The notes under the pieces were generated by a model, which worked only from the letters and a program-made list of their open reading frames with translations, ran no database searches and was not told the origin of the DNA. The position numbers and the translations under genes are program-made. A stretch of 64,000 nucleotides of DNA from positions 62,001 through 126,000 of the forward strand of contig SVFF01000006.1 of NCBI GenBank assembly GCA_015057005.1, given 5' to 3'. The stretch comes from Lachnospiraceae bacterium (GTDB taxonomy: Bacteria > Bacillota > Clostridia > Lachnospirales > Lachnospiraceae). Shown here piece after piece: positions 40,411-49,036 of this stretch. Positions within the stretch are counted from its first letter, which is position 1; the number at the start of each line of letters is the position of its first letter.

Positions 40411-40459
40411 AGTAGACAAATTTTTTTCATCAGTAGACTATTCTTTTTCAAAAGTAGAC
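40411..40459. repeat. AGTAGAC x3 with exact 21-bp period
   Basis: AGTAGAC at 40411, 40432, 40453. Confidence 0.65.
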
Positions 40460-40533
40460 TCTGTATTAGGAGTTGCGCATCAAATGTATGCGCAACCACA
40501 CCTATAGTAAACAGGTTTTGTTGCAAAAGAAAA

Positions 40534-40649
40534 CAATCGGGCAGAAAATTTCCTACTCGATTGCTTATTATAACTATAACACATTCAAAAAAGGAATACA
40601 ATGGGGGTAGTGTAGAGGATTTGTAGAGATTTTGTAGATTTTTTGTAGA
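40534..40649 (-). repeat. iteron/promoter/hairpin module 3
   Basis: TGTAGA at 40611, 40622, 40633, 40644 (11-bp period); minus promoter TTGTAT-17-TATAGT; hairpin 40563-40534. Confidence 0.75.
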
Positions 40650-40971
40650 TGGTTTGCCTAACAGGCCTTAAAGGACATAATCAAGAGGGAGAAATTGCAG
40701 GATTGGTAGTTTCTTTTTTGGTTACAGAATGCTAAAATGAACTTGTGCGATATATCCGAAGTGATTGCACAAGAAGAATGATGCAAAACACGAAGTTGAC
40801 AGAAGATGTGATATATTGGAAAAGCACGAATTTGGCATGATACAGAATGCGGTGTTTTTGGGTATTATCTTAAGTTTTTCTTAGGATTTGGGGACCTGGC
40901 TTTACAGGAGAGTGAAATTAAGGTAAAAAATAGTACAAGAATCAAGAAATAAGATACAGAGGAGAGTTTGC

Positions 40972-41664
40972 ATGAGAACAGTAGCAATTATCACAGCGCG
41001 TGGAGGTAGTAAGAGAATACCCAGAAAGAATATTAAGGAATTTTGTGGGAAGCCCATTATTGAATACAGTATCGATGCAGCATTAAAAGCAGGAATTTTT
41101 GACGAAGTTATGGTGTCTACTGATGATGCGGAAATTGCCCGGATTGCAGAAGAGGCTGGCGCAAAAGTGCCATTTTTCAGAAGTGCAGAAAATTCTAACG
41201 ATTTTGCTACTACTGCAGAGGTAGTAGATGAAGTGTTGCAGGATTATATGGCCAGAGGAGAGCGTTTTGATTTAGCTTGCTGTATTTATCCCACAGCACC
41301 TTTTGTAACTGCAGAGGCGATTAAGACAGCCATGGAAACTTTAGAACGCGAAATGGCAGATGTATGTATTCCCGTAGTTAAATTTTCTTTTCCTCCGCAG
41401 CGTTGTGTAGTGGTAAACGAGGGCAGATTGGTACCCAAGTGGCCAGAGTGTATGAAGATGCGTTCTCAGGATCTGGAACCCTATTATCATGACTGTGGTC
41501 AGTTTTACTGTTTGAATGTGGAAGCATTCCTGGAACAAAAGGTAATCTGGATGAAGGATATTGTACCTTTTATTCAGGATGAGAGTACGGTACAGGACAT
41601 TGATACCATAGAAGATTGGAAAATTGCAGAGCTGAAATACAAGATTATGAACAAGCTAGTTTAG
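40972..41664 (+). CDS. pseF: CMP-nonulosonate (pseudaminic acid/acylneuraminate) cytidylyltransferase, PseF-like
   Basis: IITARGGSKRIPRKNIKEFCGKPIIEYSIDAAL; STDDAEIARIAEEAGA. Confidence 0.85.
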   Translation: MRTVAIITARGGSKRIPRKNIKEFCGKPIIEYSIDAALKAGIFDEVMVSTDDAEIARIAEEAGAKVPFFRSAENSNDFATTAEVVDEVLQDYMARGERFDLACCIYPTAPFVTAEAIKTAMETLEREMADVCIPVVKFSFPPQRCVVVNEGRLVPKWPECMKMRSQDLEPYYHDCGQFYCLNVEAFLEQKVIWMKDIVPFIQDESTVQDIDTIEDWKIAELKYKIMNKLV

Positions 41665-41688
41665 AAATGGAGTAAGGAGGACGTCATT

Positions 41689-42876
41689 TTGATAAAATTG
41701 AATGACATGCAAAATCATTTTATTCGATTCCTACTCTGTGGTAAAGTTGAAATATCAAATAAGGAGGCTGCAACCAGGTGGAATCAATTAGGACTTTCCT
41801 GGCTAAAGCCTCCTTTTGTGGTGGTGAAGATTGCTCCGGTCTTTTCTAGTGTAGCGTTTGATAAAAAAGATAAGAGTATTTTTGAATACGAACAATCAGT
41901 GATAAAACTTCTAAAGAGAGAAGGGCTCACGTTTTGTACCTTAATTGATGAATACAATACTATTCAAGTAATCATATCCATGGAAAACAACGATGCTGTG
42001 TTGGATGACGTTTTTATCCGAATTCATGAGCAGCTACTTATTTTGTATGGTTTGGACCTTTTTATTGGTATAGGAAGCCGTGTTGATGCTCTTGAGAAAC
42101 TTGCAATTTCTGTAGCTGATGCTCATTTAATGCTTGCATACAAATATCAGTATGCAGATCGAGGAGTTGTTGATATTGAAAATATTGTGCGTTTTCAGAA
42201 TAACTCTAACATCGGACCATCGATCTCATTTGATCGTGTCATTGGCTGTTTCCAGGACTGGGATTTGGGACGTATGCAAATAAGAATGAACGAACTAGTT
42301 GAAGAAGTGAGAAATAGGCCCAATGTTTCTAAAACAAGTATTCGGCGTACGCTGATCGAACTTGTTGTCAGAATATTAAATGTAGCTTCGTATACCGGAG
42401 TTGATGTGGATGATGTATTAGAAGGGAAAGATCCTTATTACTGGATATTAAGCCAAAACCATACAGAAGTGATAACGGAATGGATCATGGAACTAAGTTC
42501 GCAACTTATTCTGCGCATGGACACCCAAATTGATCATGTTGAAAAAGACACGGTTAGGCAGGCGTGCGAATTCATAGAGGAACAATTAATGGATCCGGGG
42601 CTTGGTTTAGATGCAATAAGCGATAGAGTCTCTCTTTCCAATGCATATTTCAGTCAGTTGTTTAAAAATGAAATTGGCATTGGTGTTAACAATTATATTA
42701 CCAATCATAGGGTGGCAAGAGGTAAGTATTTGTTGGAAAAATCCGAGCTTAAAATGGACGATATTGCAAGACAATGTGGATTCGCCTCAACGAATTACTT
42801 TAACAGGACATTTAAGAAAATAACGGGTATGACACCGTTACAATACAGAAAGAGCATTAAAATCGAAAAAAAGTGA
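41689..42876 (+). CDS. AraC family transcriptional regulator
   Basis: C-terminal GLDAISDRVSLSNAYFSQLFKNEIGIGVNNYITNHR...FASTNYFNRTFKKITGMTPLQYRK. Confidence 0.87.
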   Translation: MIKLNDMQNHFIRFLLCGKVEISNKEAATRWNQLGLSWLKPPFVVVKIAPVFSSVAFDKKDKSIFEYEQSVIKLLKREGLTFCTLIDEYNTIQVIISMENNDAVLDDVFIRIHEQLLILYGLDLFIGIGSRVDALEKLAISVADAHLMLAYKYQYADRGVVDIENIVRFQNNSNIGPSISFDRVIGCFQDWDLGRMQIRMNELVEEVRNRPNVSKTSIRRTLIELVVRILNVASYTGVDVDDVLEGKDPYYWILSQNHTEVITEWIMELSSQLILRMDTQIDHVEKDTVRQACEFIEEQLMDPGLGLDAISDRVSLSNAYFSQLFKNEIGIGVNNYITNHRVARGKYLLEKSELKMDDIARQCGFASTNYFNRTFKKITGMTPLQYRKSIKIEKK

Positions 42877-42963
42877 TATTTTCCAAAAAATGTGCAATTT
42901 CTATTTGAGTTTCAAGTTTTTATAATGATATACAAGAAACCATTTGGAGGTGCAAGATTGAAA

Positions 42964-44310
42964 ATGAAAAAAATGTTCGCTCTGTTGCTGGCACTGGTCG
43001 TGTGCGTTGGCCTAGTTGCATGCGGTGCCAAAGAAAAAACTGCTTCTCTTACTAATGAGCAGGAAGATGTTACCCTCTCTCTGTGGGTATACGAAGATGG
43101 AGATGCTGTTACTGCTCTGTATGAAGAGTTCTGCGATGCAGTCAATACTGCTCATCCCTATATCACCATTGAACTGGAGGTTCTGCCTTATGACTCCGGT
43201 CCCGAAAAGTTCTCTGTTGCTTGTGCAACCAACACTACTCCTGACTTGTATTTCGACGGTTACTCCCGAATTGCTCCCGCTGTTAAAGCAGGTCTGACGG
43301 TCAATGTTTCTCCTCTGCTTGAGCGGCATGCTGATAAATTTGTTGCTACTCAGAAAGATGGTATTATGAATGACGGCAATTATGGTTATGTTGCCACCGC
43401 TACCGGTGCGGCATACTGTATCCTGGTAAACATGGATCTGGCTGAGCGTCTGGGAGTTGCTGATATGCTGCCTGACGATATGCTAACTTGGTCTTATGAT
43501 GATCTGCTGGCGGTTTGCCGTGCTGCAAAGGCTGCTGATCCCAACATTATCCCCATCGACCTGTTTGCAGGTTCGCAGTCGTCTGACTCTTATACCTACT
43601 CCTGGTTTACCGCTAACGGTGTAGAACTGACCAATGATGACCTAACTGCCACTGCTTTCAACGAAGGCGAAAGCAAGGAAAATGCACTTGAAGTTTTGAA
43701 CTTTTACAAAACTTTGTTAGACGAAGGCCTGTCTGTTGATGGTGCTGCTACTCTGGCTGATACCGACGTTCAGGTTTTGTGGGAGGCTGGCAATGTCCTA
43801 TTCTTCCACGGTGCATTCAGCAACATGACTTTTTATTACAACAGAATGAACGAAGGACTGTGTGTTCCTTTTGTTTATGATGCTGTTGGTATTCCTTCCG
43901 CTGACGGCGTTGGTAAGACCACTGTTTGTAACTGGGGCAACTATGGCTACTGTGGTTTCAAAAACAATGGTCATGAGGACGCAATTCTGAAGGCTCTGGA
44001 AATTTGGATTACCGACCCTTATTGGCAGTCCGCTCTGTCCAACCTGACCGGTCGTCTGTCCGTCATGTCGACCACTACTGCTGAATACCCCGAGGAGTGG
44101 ATTCAAGTTACTATGGACCGTGGCGCTGCTTACGGTGCTGAATTTGCAATCAGTGATTTTGGTGTCCTTGAACCATGGTGGGCCGATTTCCGCGGTACCC
44201 TCTATCCACAACTGCAGGACTTTTATGCTGGCAATATTGATGCAGAGACCCTGCTGAACAATTGGCAGACTGCTGGCGATGCTGTTATTTCTACAGCATT
44301 GGATAGTTAA
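42964..44310 (+). CDS. sugar ABC transporter extracellular solute-binding lipoprotein
   Basis: Lipobox VGLVACG; SBP family 1-type sequence; followed by two permeases. Confidence 0.87.
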   Translation: MKKMFALLLALVVCVGLVACGAKEKTASLTNEQEDVTLSLWVYEDGDAVTALYEEFCDAVNTAHPYITIELEVLPYDSGPEKFSVACATNTTPDLYFDGYSRIAPAVKAGLTVNVSPLLERHADKFVATQKDGIMNDGNYGYVATATGAAYCILVNMDLAERLGVADMLPDDMLTWSYDDLLAVCRAAKAADPNIIPIDLFAGSQSSDSYTYSWFTANGVELTNDDLTATAFNEGESKENALEVLNFYKTLLDEGLSVDGAATLADTDVQVLWEAGNVLFFHGAFSNMTFYYNRMNEGLCVPFVYDAVGIPSADGVGKTTVCNWGNYGYCGFKNNGHEDAILKALEIWITDPYWQSALSNLTGRLSVMSTTTAEYPEEWIQVTMDRGAAYGAEFAISDFGVLEPWWADFRGTLYPQLQDFYAGNIDAETLLNNWQTAGDAVISTALDS

Positions 44311-44391
44311 ATTACAATGTTGAAGGAGAGGGAGGAAACTCCCCTTCCTTTTTCTATGTTCTGAAATCCTATAAAGAAAGGTCCTACGTAA

Positions 44392-45297
44392 ATGGAAAAT
44401 ACTACAAAAAGGAGGAAAATGAGCAAGCTGGAAGCCAGAAAAGCCAAGTGGGGCTATATATTTCTACTGCCTTGGTTTGCCATATTCTGCGTCTTTTACG
44501 CGTATCCTCTATTTTATGGCGTCTATGTTTCTTTCACAGACTTTACTCTTGGCGGAAAAAACTGGATAGGTTTGGCTAACTATAAGAAAATCTTCCAGGA
44601 CTACGCATTTTGGCGTAGTCTCTTAGCAATGGGAACCTATGCAATCTTAGTTATTCCGTTGCAGATGTTTTTGCCTCTTTGGATGGCTAATGTTTTGCAG
44701 AAACATGGACCTAAGTTCAATACTGTTGTCAAGTTATTAACTTATTTACCTGGTGTTACTTGTTCAGTTGCATTAGTTCTGTCCTGGAAGTTTATGTTAG
44801 ATCCAAATTTTGGTATTATGGCAACAATTCTTCGCTGGTGCGGTATATCAGGCTTCTCAATTTTTAATAGTGCAAAGACGGCGATTCCGGTGTTGTCAAT
44901 ACTGATTGTGTTTTGTAATCTTGGCAGCAATTTGATTATTTATACCGTAGCACTTAACGCAATTCCTCCAGACTTCTATGAGGCGGCAGAACTGGACGGT
45001 GCGAGCCGTGGTCAGCAGTTACGAAAAATTACCATGCCCTTAGTTCGTCCGACTATTGTTTATGTTTTGATTACTGCCACTATTTCAGCGTTGCAGATTT
45101 TCGTCATCCCCAAACTATTGACCGCCGGTGGCCCTAACTATACAACGTCTACTTTATTAATGCAGGTTTATGATACGGCTTTCTCTAACAACCAGTTTGG
45201 TTATGCATCTGCTATTGGTGTCATTCTATTTGTTTTGACTGCCATTGTAGCAGTAATTCAGTTTCGCGTCACAAGACGGGAAAATCTAGAATACTAA
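44392..45297 (+). CDS. sugar ABC transporter permease (MalF-type)
   Basis: EAAELDGASRGQQLRKITMPLVRPT EAA loop; 6 TM. Confidence 0.92.
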   Translation: MENTTKRRKMSKLEARKAKWGYIFLLPWFAIFCVFYAYPLFYGVYVSFTDFTLGGKNWIGLANYKKIFQDYAFWRSLLAMGTYAILVIPLQMFLPLWMANVLQKHGPKFNTVVKLLTYLPGVTCSVALVLSWKFMLDPNFGIMATILRWCGISGFSIFNSAKTAIPVLSILIVFCNLGSNLIIYTVALNAIPPDFYEAAELDGASRGQQLRKITMPLVRPTIVYVLITATISALQIFVIPKLLTAGGPNYTTSTLLMQVYDTAFSNNQFGYASAIGVILFVLTAIVAVIQFRVTRRENLEY

Positions 45298-45310
45298 GGA
45301 GGTGCCAGCA

Positions 45311-46129
45311 ATGAAAAAAGTGAAATTCTCTATTACTGGCACAATCCTTTTGTTGTGTTTGCTTGTAGTTATTATTTTGCCTTTCTATATCATGTTTGTT
45401 GGTGCATTCAAACCCAACACGAGTTTGATTCAGGTCCCCATTGACTTAATGCCTTTCCGAGATTTTACCTTTAAAAACATTGTGAAAATTGTGGAAAAGT
45501 CAGACTTATTGATGTGGTTGAAAAACAGCTTTATCATCAGTATTTCGGTAGCATTTTCTACATGCTTTATCGGTGTTACCGCAGGCTATGCATTTTCTAA
45601 GATTAACTTTAAGGGCAAGAATATTCTCTTTGCTCTGGTTATGGCAACTATGATTATGCCTAAGCAGATGCTTCTGATTCCCAACTATCTTGTTGCATAT
45701 AATTTGAAGCTGCAAGATACGATGTTAGGTGTTATCCTAACCAGTATTTCCCCTGCTTTCGGCGTTTTTCTAAGCCGCCAGTTTATTTCTACTTTGCCGT
45801 CAACACTATTTGAAGCGGCAGAAATTGATGGCTGTAGTGAACTGGGTAAATTCTTCCGAATTGTATTGCCGTTATCTTTACCATCTGTTGGTACAATTGC
45901 TATCTTCTCTTTCTTTGCAACATTCAACGATTACATCTGGCAGCTGATTATGATTTCCAACAAGAAACTGCAGACCTTACCTATTGGTCTCGCATTCTTT
46001 GCATCGAAATCCGGTAAAGGTGAACAGTTGGCATTGACGCTTCTGGCAACACTGCCACTGATTATTCTATTCATTGTTTGCCAGAAATTCTTTATTAAAG
46101 GCGCTACGGCTGGCGCAGTTAAGGGTTAA
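45311..46129 (+). CDS. carbohydrate ABC transporter permease (MalG-type)
   Basis: EAAEIDGCSELGKFFRIVLPLSLPS EAA loop. Confidence 0.92.
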   Translation: MKKVKFSITGTILLLCLLVVIILPFYIMFVGAFKPNTSLIQVPIDLMPFRDFTFKNIVKIVEKSDLLMWLKNSFIISISVAFSTCFIGVTAGYAFSKINFKGKNILFALVMATMIMPKQMLLIPNYLVAYNLKLQDTMLGVILTSISPAFGVFLSRQFISTLPSTLFEAAEIDGCSELGKFFRIVLPLSLPSVGTIAIFSFFATFNDYIWQLIMISNKKLQTLPIGLAFFASKSGKGEQLALTLLATLPLIILFIVCQKFFIKGATAGAVKG

Positions 46130-46136
46130 AACTAAT

Positions 46137-46172
46137 GATCCGCCGAAGCAATTCGGCGGATCATTTTGGAAA
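46137..46172 (+). terminator. Rho-independent terminator of ABC operon
   Basis: GATCCGCCGAAGCAATTCGGCGGATCATTTT. Confidence 0.65.
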
Positions 46173-46255
46173 AAGGACAATAGTCATTGTTAGTATTAAT
46201 GGGTTTGAGTAAGAGTTCTGTTTCACATATAGGATTCACTTGGTTGGCTACTTTA

Positions 46256-46405
46256 CTACCCATAAATACCGTTCTTTGATGTTACCTCTTTGTGTACCGT
46301 GCTCTTGCTCACTCCGAATGCCTTTGCGGTCTGGCGCACTGTAGCGTTGCAATCAATGATATAGCTGGCAATGCTGATTGCACGTTCCTCGATATAGTCC
46401 TTCAA
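46256..46405 (-). pseudogene. spoIIID: spoIIID 5' fragment (N-terminal HTH half of interrupted gene)
   Basis: LKDYIEERAISIASYIIDCNATVRQTAKAFGVSKSTVHKEVTSKNGIYG*; SpoIIID N-terminal half with TTG start. Confidence 0.88.
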
Positions 46406-46429
46406 AAGAAAACCCCCAAGAATTGTTTT

Positions 46430-46460
46430 TACATTGTATGTAAAAGCTCTTGGGGGTATG
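46430..46460. repeat. 31-bp direct repeat, copy 1
   Basis: TACATTGTATGTAAAAGCTCTTGGGGGTATG; 30/31 identical to 57341-57371. Confidence 0.85.
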
Positions 46461-46461
46461 C
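46433..46461 (-). promoter_or_regulatory. candidate sigma-E promoter of spoIIID
   Basis: Minus strand GCATACC - 14 bp - CATACAAT; -10 matches sigma-E CATACANT. Confidence 0.5.
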
Positions 46462-46494
46462 CTGTTTGAAGGCTTTATGCTTAGGTCTTTTCTG

Positions 46495-46700
46495 TACCGG
46501 AATCATGACACTTTCAAAAACATGGCACCCAAGATATTCCGATACACGACCGTTCCCGTAACTTATTTCCTTGTTGATAGCAGGAATAGCGGGAAATTTA
46601 AGCATACACAATTCATTGTTATATATTACAGAGATTTTACTGTCGTTTGCACCTGCATAGGTCTTGTTACGTATAGGAAGAAGATTGACAATAATTAAAA
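46495..46700 (-). pseudogene. HipA-like protein N-terminal fragment
   Basis: RNKTYAGANDSKISVIYNNELCMLKFPAIPAINKEISYGNGRVSEYLGCHVFESVMIPVQ then loss of similarity. Confidence 0.5.
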
Positions 46701-46919
46701 AAAGAAATTATCACCTATAATGCTGATTGTGTCATCTGCTATAATAGGGATTGTAGTAACATAATACTGAATTTTGATAATGTTTGACGAAAAAGAACTT
46801 GAACTTATAAGAGTTATCGGTTTAAATGATAGATAGGTACAGATTTATAGTGGTATAAAATGTTGCTAAATAACATGCTGTAAAAATATAAGAATTCAAA
46901 GTCACAGAAAGGGAAAAAC

Positions 46920-48038
46920 ATGAAGATACAGGAATTACAGACACCGGCAGTTTTTATTCGGTCAAAGGCAATGTATGATAATTTAAAAAGATATCAAGGC
47001 GAATGTAATAAATTCGGAAAAGAGCTTTGGCCTATGCTTAAGACACATAAATCTACAGAAATTGCGAATATACAGATGGAGTTAGGAGCAAGCGGATTTT
47101 TGTGCGGTACATTGGATGAATGCGAAACCCTTTGTAAAAACGGTGTGGGCAAGTTGATGTATGCTTATCCGGTAGCAGGATCTGTTTCCTGCAACAGAGC
47201 AGTAGCGCTGGCAGAAGCGTGTGAGTTTTACGTGAGAATTGACAGTATTGAAGGTGCCCGTCAGTTGGATGCGGCAGCTGCGGCGAAAGATGTAACTGTC
47301 AATTATACTATTATTTTGGATTGCGGTCTTCACAGATTCGGAATGGATGCAGAAAAGATATTACCTTTTGCTCGTGAGATGAAGCAGTTTTCTCATCTTG
47401 CATTCTGCGGAATATCCACTCACTGCGGTCATGTATATGGAGAGGCGGATGCGGATAAAGTTCCTATGTATGCAAAGCAGGAGAAGGAAGCCGTTCGCAG
47501 AGCAGTAGAGGATCTGAAATCGGATGGATTTGACGTAAAAATGGTGACCAGCGGGGCGACGCCCACATTTTGGGGAACCGTTGATGATGAGTATATTAAT
47601 ATTTATCATCCGGGTAATTATATTTTCAATGATCGTATCCAGATGGCAAATCGTACGGCTACGGAAGAAGAATGTGCATTGGTGGTTTATGCTACCGTAA
47701 TTTCGAATCCCAGAGAGGGACTTTTGATCTGTGATGCCGGCGCAAAGTGCCTGGGTCTTGATCAAGGTGCTCATGGCAACAGTGCATTGGCAGGACACGG
47801 AAGTGTGGTCGGTCATCCGGAACTTCTGGTTACAGCACTTTCGGAAGAAGTGGGTAAGATTGCCGTGACAGGCAGTACAGAAGTGAAGGTGGGAGACCGG
47901 ATCATGATCATTCCTAACCACTCTTGCTCAACTGCGAATCTTACGGATTATTATCTGTTGACAGATGGAGAAGACGTGGAATCCGTCATTTCGGTTGATA
48001 TTCGCGGCAATTCTACTCTGAAGGGATTAGTACTGTAA
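46920..48038 (+). CDS. DSD1/D-threonine aldolase-type PLP enzyme (alanine racemase fold)
   Basis: TPAVFIRSKAM; MLKTHKSTEIANIQMELGASGF; metal/PLP C-terminal PNHSCSTANL. Confidence 0.87.
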   Translation: MKIQELQTPAVFIRSKAMYDNLKRYQGECNKFGKELWPMLKTHKSTEIANIQMELGASGFLCGTLDECETLCKNGVGKLMYAYPVAGSVSCNRAVALAEACEFYVRIDSIEGARQLDAAAAAKDVTVNYTIILDCGLHRFGMDAEKILPFAREMKQFSHLAFCGISTHCGHVYGEADADKVPMYAKQEKEAVRRAVEDLKSDGFDVKMVTSGATPTFWGTVDDEYINIYHPGNYIFNDRIQMANRTATEEECALVVYATVISNPREGLLICDAGAKCLGLDQGAHGNSALAGHGSVVGHPELLVTALSEEVGKIAVTGSTEVKVGDRIMIIPNHSCSTANLTDYYLLTDGEDVESVISVDIRGNSTLKGLVL

Positions 48039-48185
48039 CGATAGTATGAAACGGTACTATAATATTAAAAAAGTCTTAAAAATAAATTAAAATTATACTA
48101 TATAAAAAACAATACATCGTTGACGATATGGGTATTTTCGTGTAGAATACCAATTGATGTATTTTGGAGAATTAGGAGGCGGGAA

Positions 48186-48962
48186 ATGCTTACGAGAATT
48201 TTTGAAACACATGCTCATATGGATAGCCCCTGTTATGCAGGTGATCTTGATGCAGTTATGAATAAACAGAAGGAACTTGGTGTGAACGGAATCATCACAT
48301 CCGGTTCAGAACTTCCTTCTTCAAAACGTTCCGTAGAATTGGCTGATAAATATGATTTTGTATATGCTACAGTGGGAATTTACCCCAATGAGACAGCCAA
48401 TCTTCCGGAAGATTATATTGAGCAGTTAAGAACCATGGCGAAAAACAGCTCTAAAGTGGTTGCAATCGGTGAAATCGGTATGGACTATGGATTTGAAGGT
48501 CATCCGGATCCGGCAATTCAGGAGAAACGTTTCCGTGAACAGCTGGAATTGGCGATTGAGTTAGACCTTCCTGTTGTAATCCATGACAGAGATGCGGATG
48601 AAGATACGCTTCGCATTATCAAAGATTACAATATAAGAGGAGAGATCCATCGTATTTTCTCCCCGGTAGAATATGCCAATGCATTTATGGAATATGGCCT
48701 GTATGTGGCGGTAGGTCCTCAGATTACATATCCTAACAGCGAATGTCTTGTGGAGATGGTAAAGACCATGCCGCTCGATAAATTGCTCTTAGAAACAGAT
48801 GCTCCGTTTTTACCTCCGGCAGCTTTAGCTGGCCAGGATGCATATCCGGACATGATTTCTTACGTGGCAGAAGAAATTGCACGTATTCGCGGTGATGTGA
48901 CTGCACAGCAGGTTCTTGACATTGCCTATGCCAATGCAAAAGCACTTTACGGTTTAAACTAA
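48186..48962 (+). CDS. TatD-family metal-dependent hydrolase (divergent)
   Basis: FETHAHMDSPCY; AIGEIGMDY; LLETDAPFLPP. Confidence 0.82.
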   Translation: MLTRIFETHAHMDSPCYAGDLDAVMNKQKELGVNGIITSGSELPSSKRSVELADKYDFVYATVGIYPNETANLPEDYIEQLRTMAKNSSKVVAIGEIGMDYGFEGHPDPAIQEKRFREQLELAIELDLPVVIHDRDADEDTLRIIKDYNIRGEIHRIFSPVEYANAFMEYGLYVAVGPQITYPNSECLVEMVKTMPLDKLLLETDAPFLPPAALAGQDAYPDMISYVAEEIARIRGDVTAQQVLDIAYANAKALYGLN

Positions 48963-49036
48963 GAGTGCTGATCTACCAATGATTATTGGGTGAAATTAAT
49001 CACCAATAAATAAAAAACATAAGGAGAAACAAAAAA

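Larger units (their letters stand above)
33948..46287. mobile_element. ~12.3-kb integrative mobilizable element inserted in spoIIID (skin-like intervening element)
   Basis: Ends defined by the two spoIIID halves; encodes large serine recombinase, primase, VapE, MobV relaxase and cargo. Confidence 0.85.

Noticed and set aside
46412-46457. ACCCCCAAGA...TCTTGGGGGT hairpin as a terminator before spoIIID
   Set aside because: Possible, but its left arm overlaps a good sigma-E -35/-10 pair and a transcript starting there would lack that arm; kept only as an alternative reading.
46292-46561. 89-aa plus-strand ORF
   Set aside because: Overlaps the spoIIID 5' fragment on the opposite strand and has no recognizable motif.
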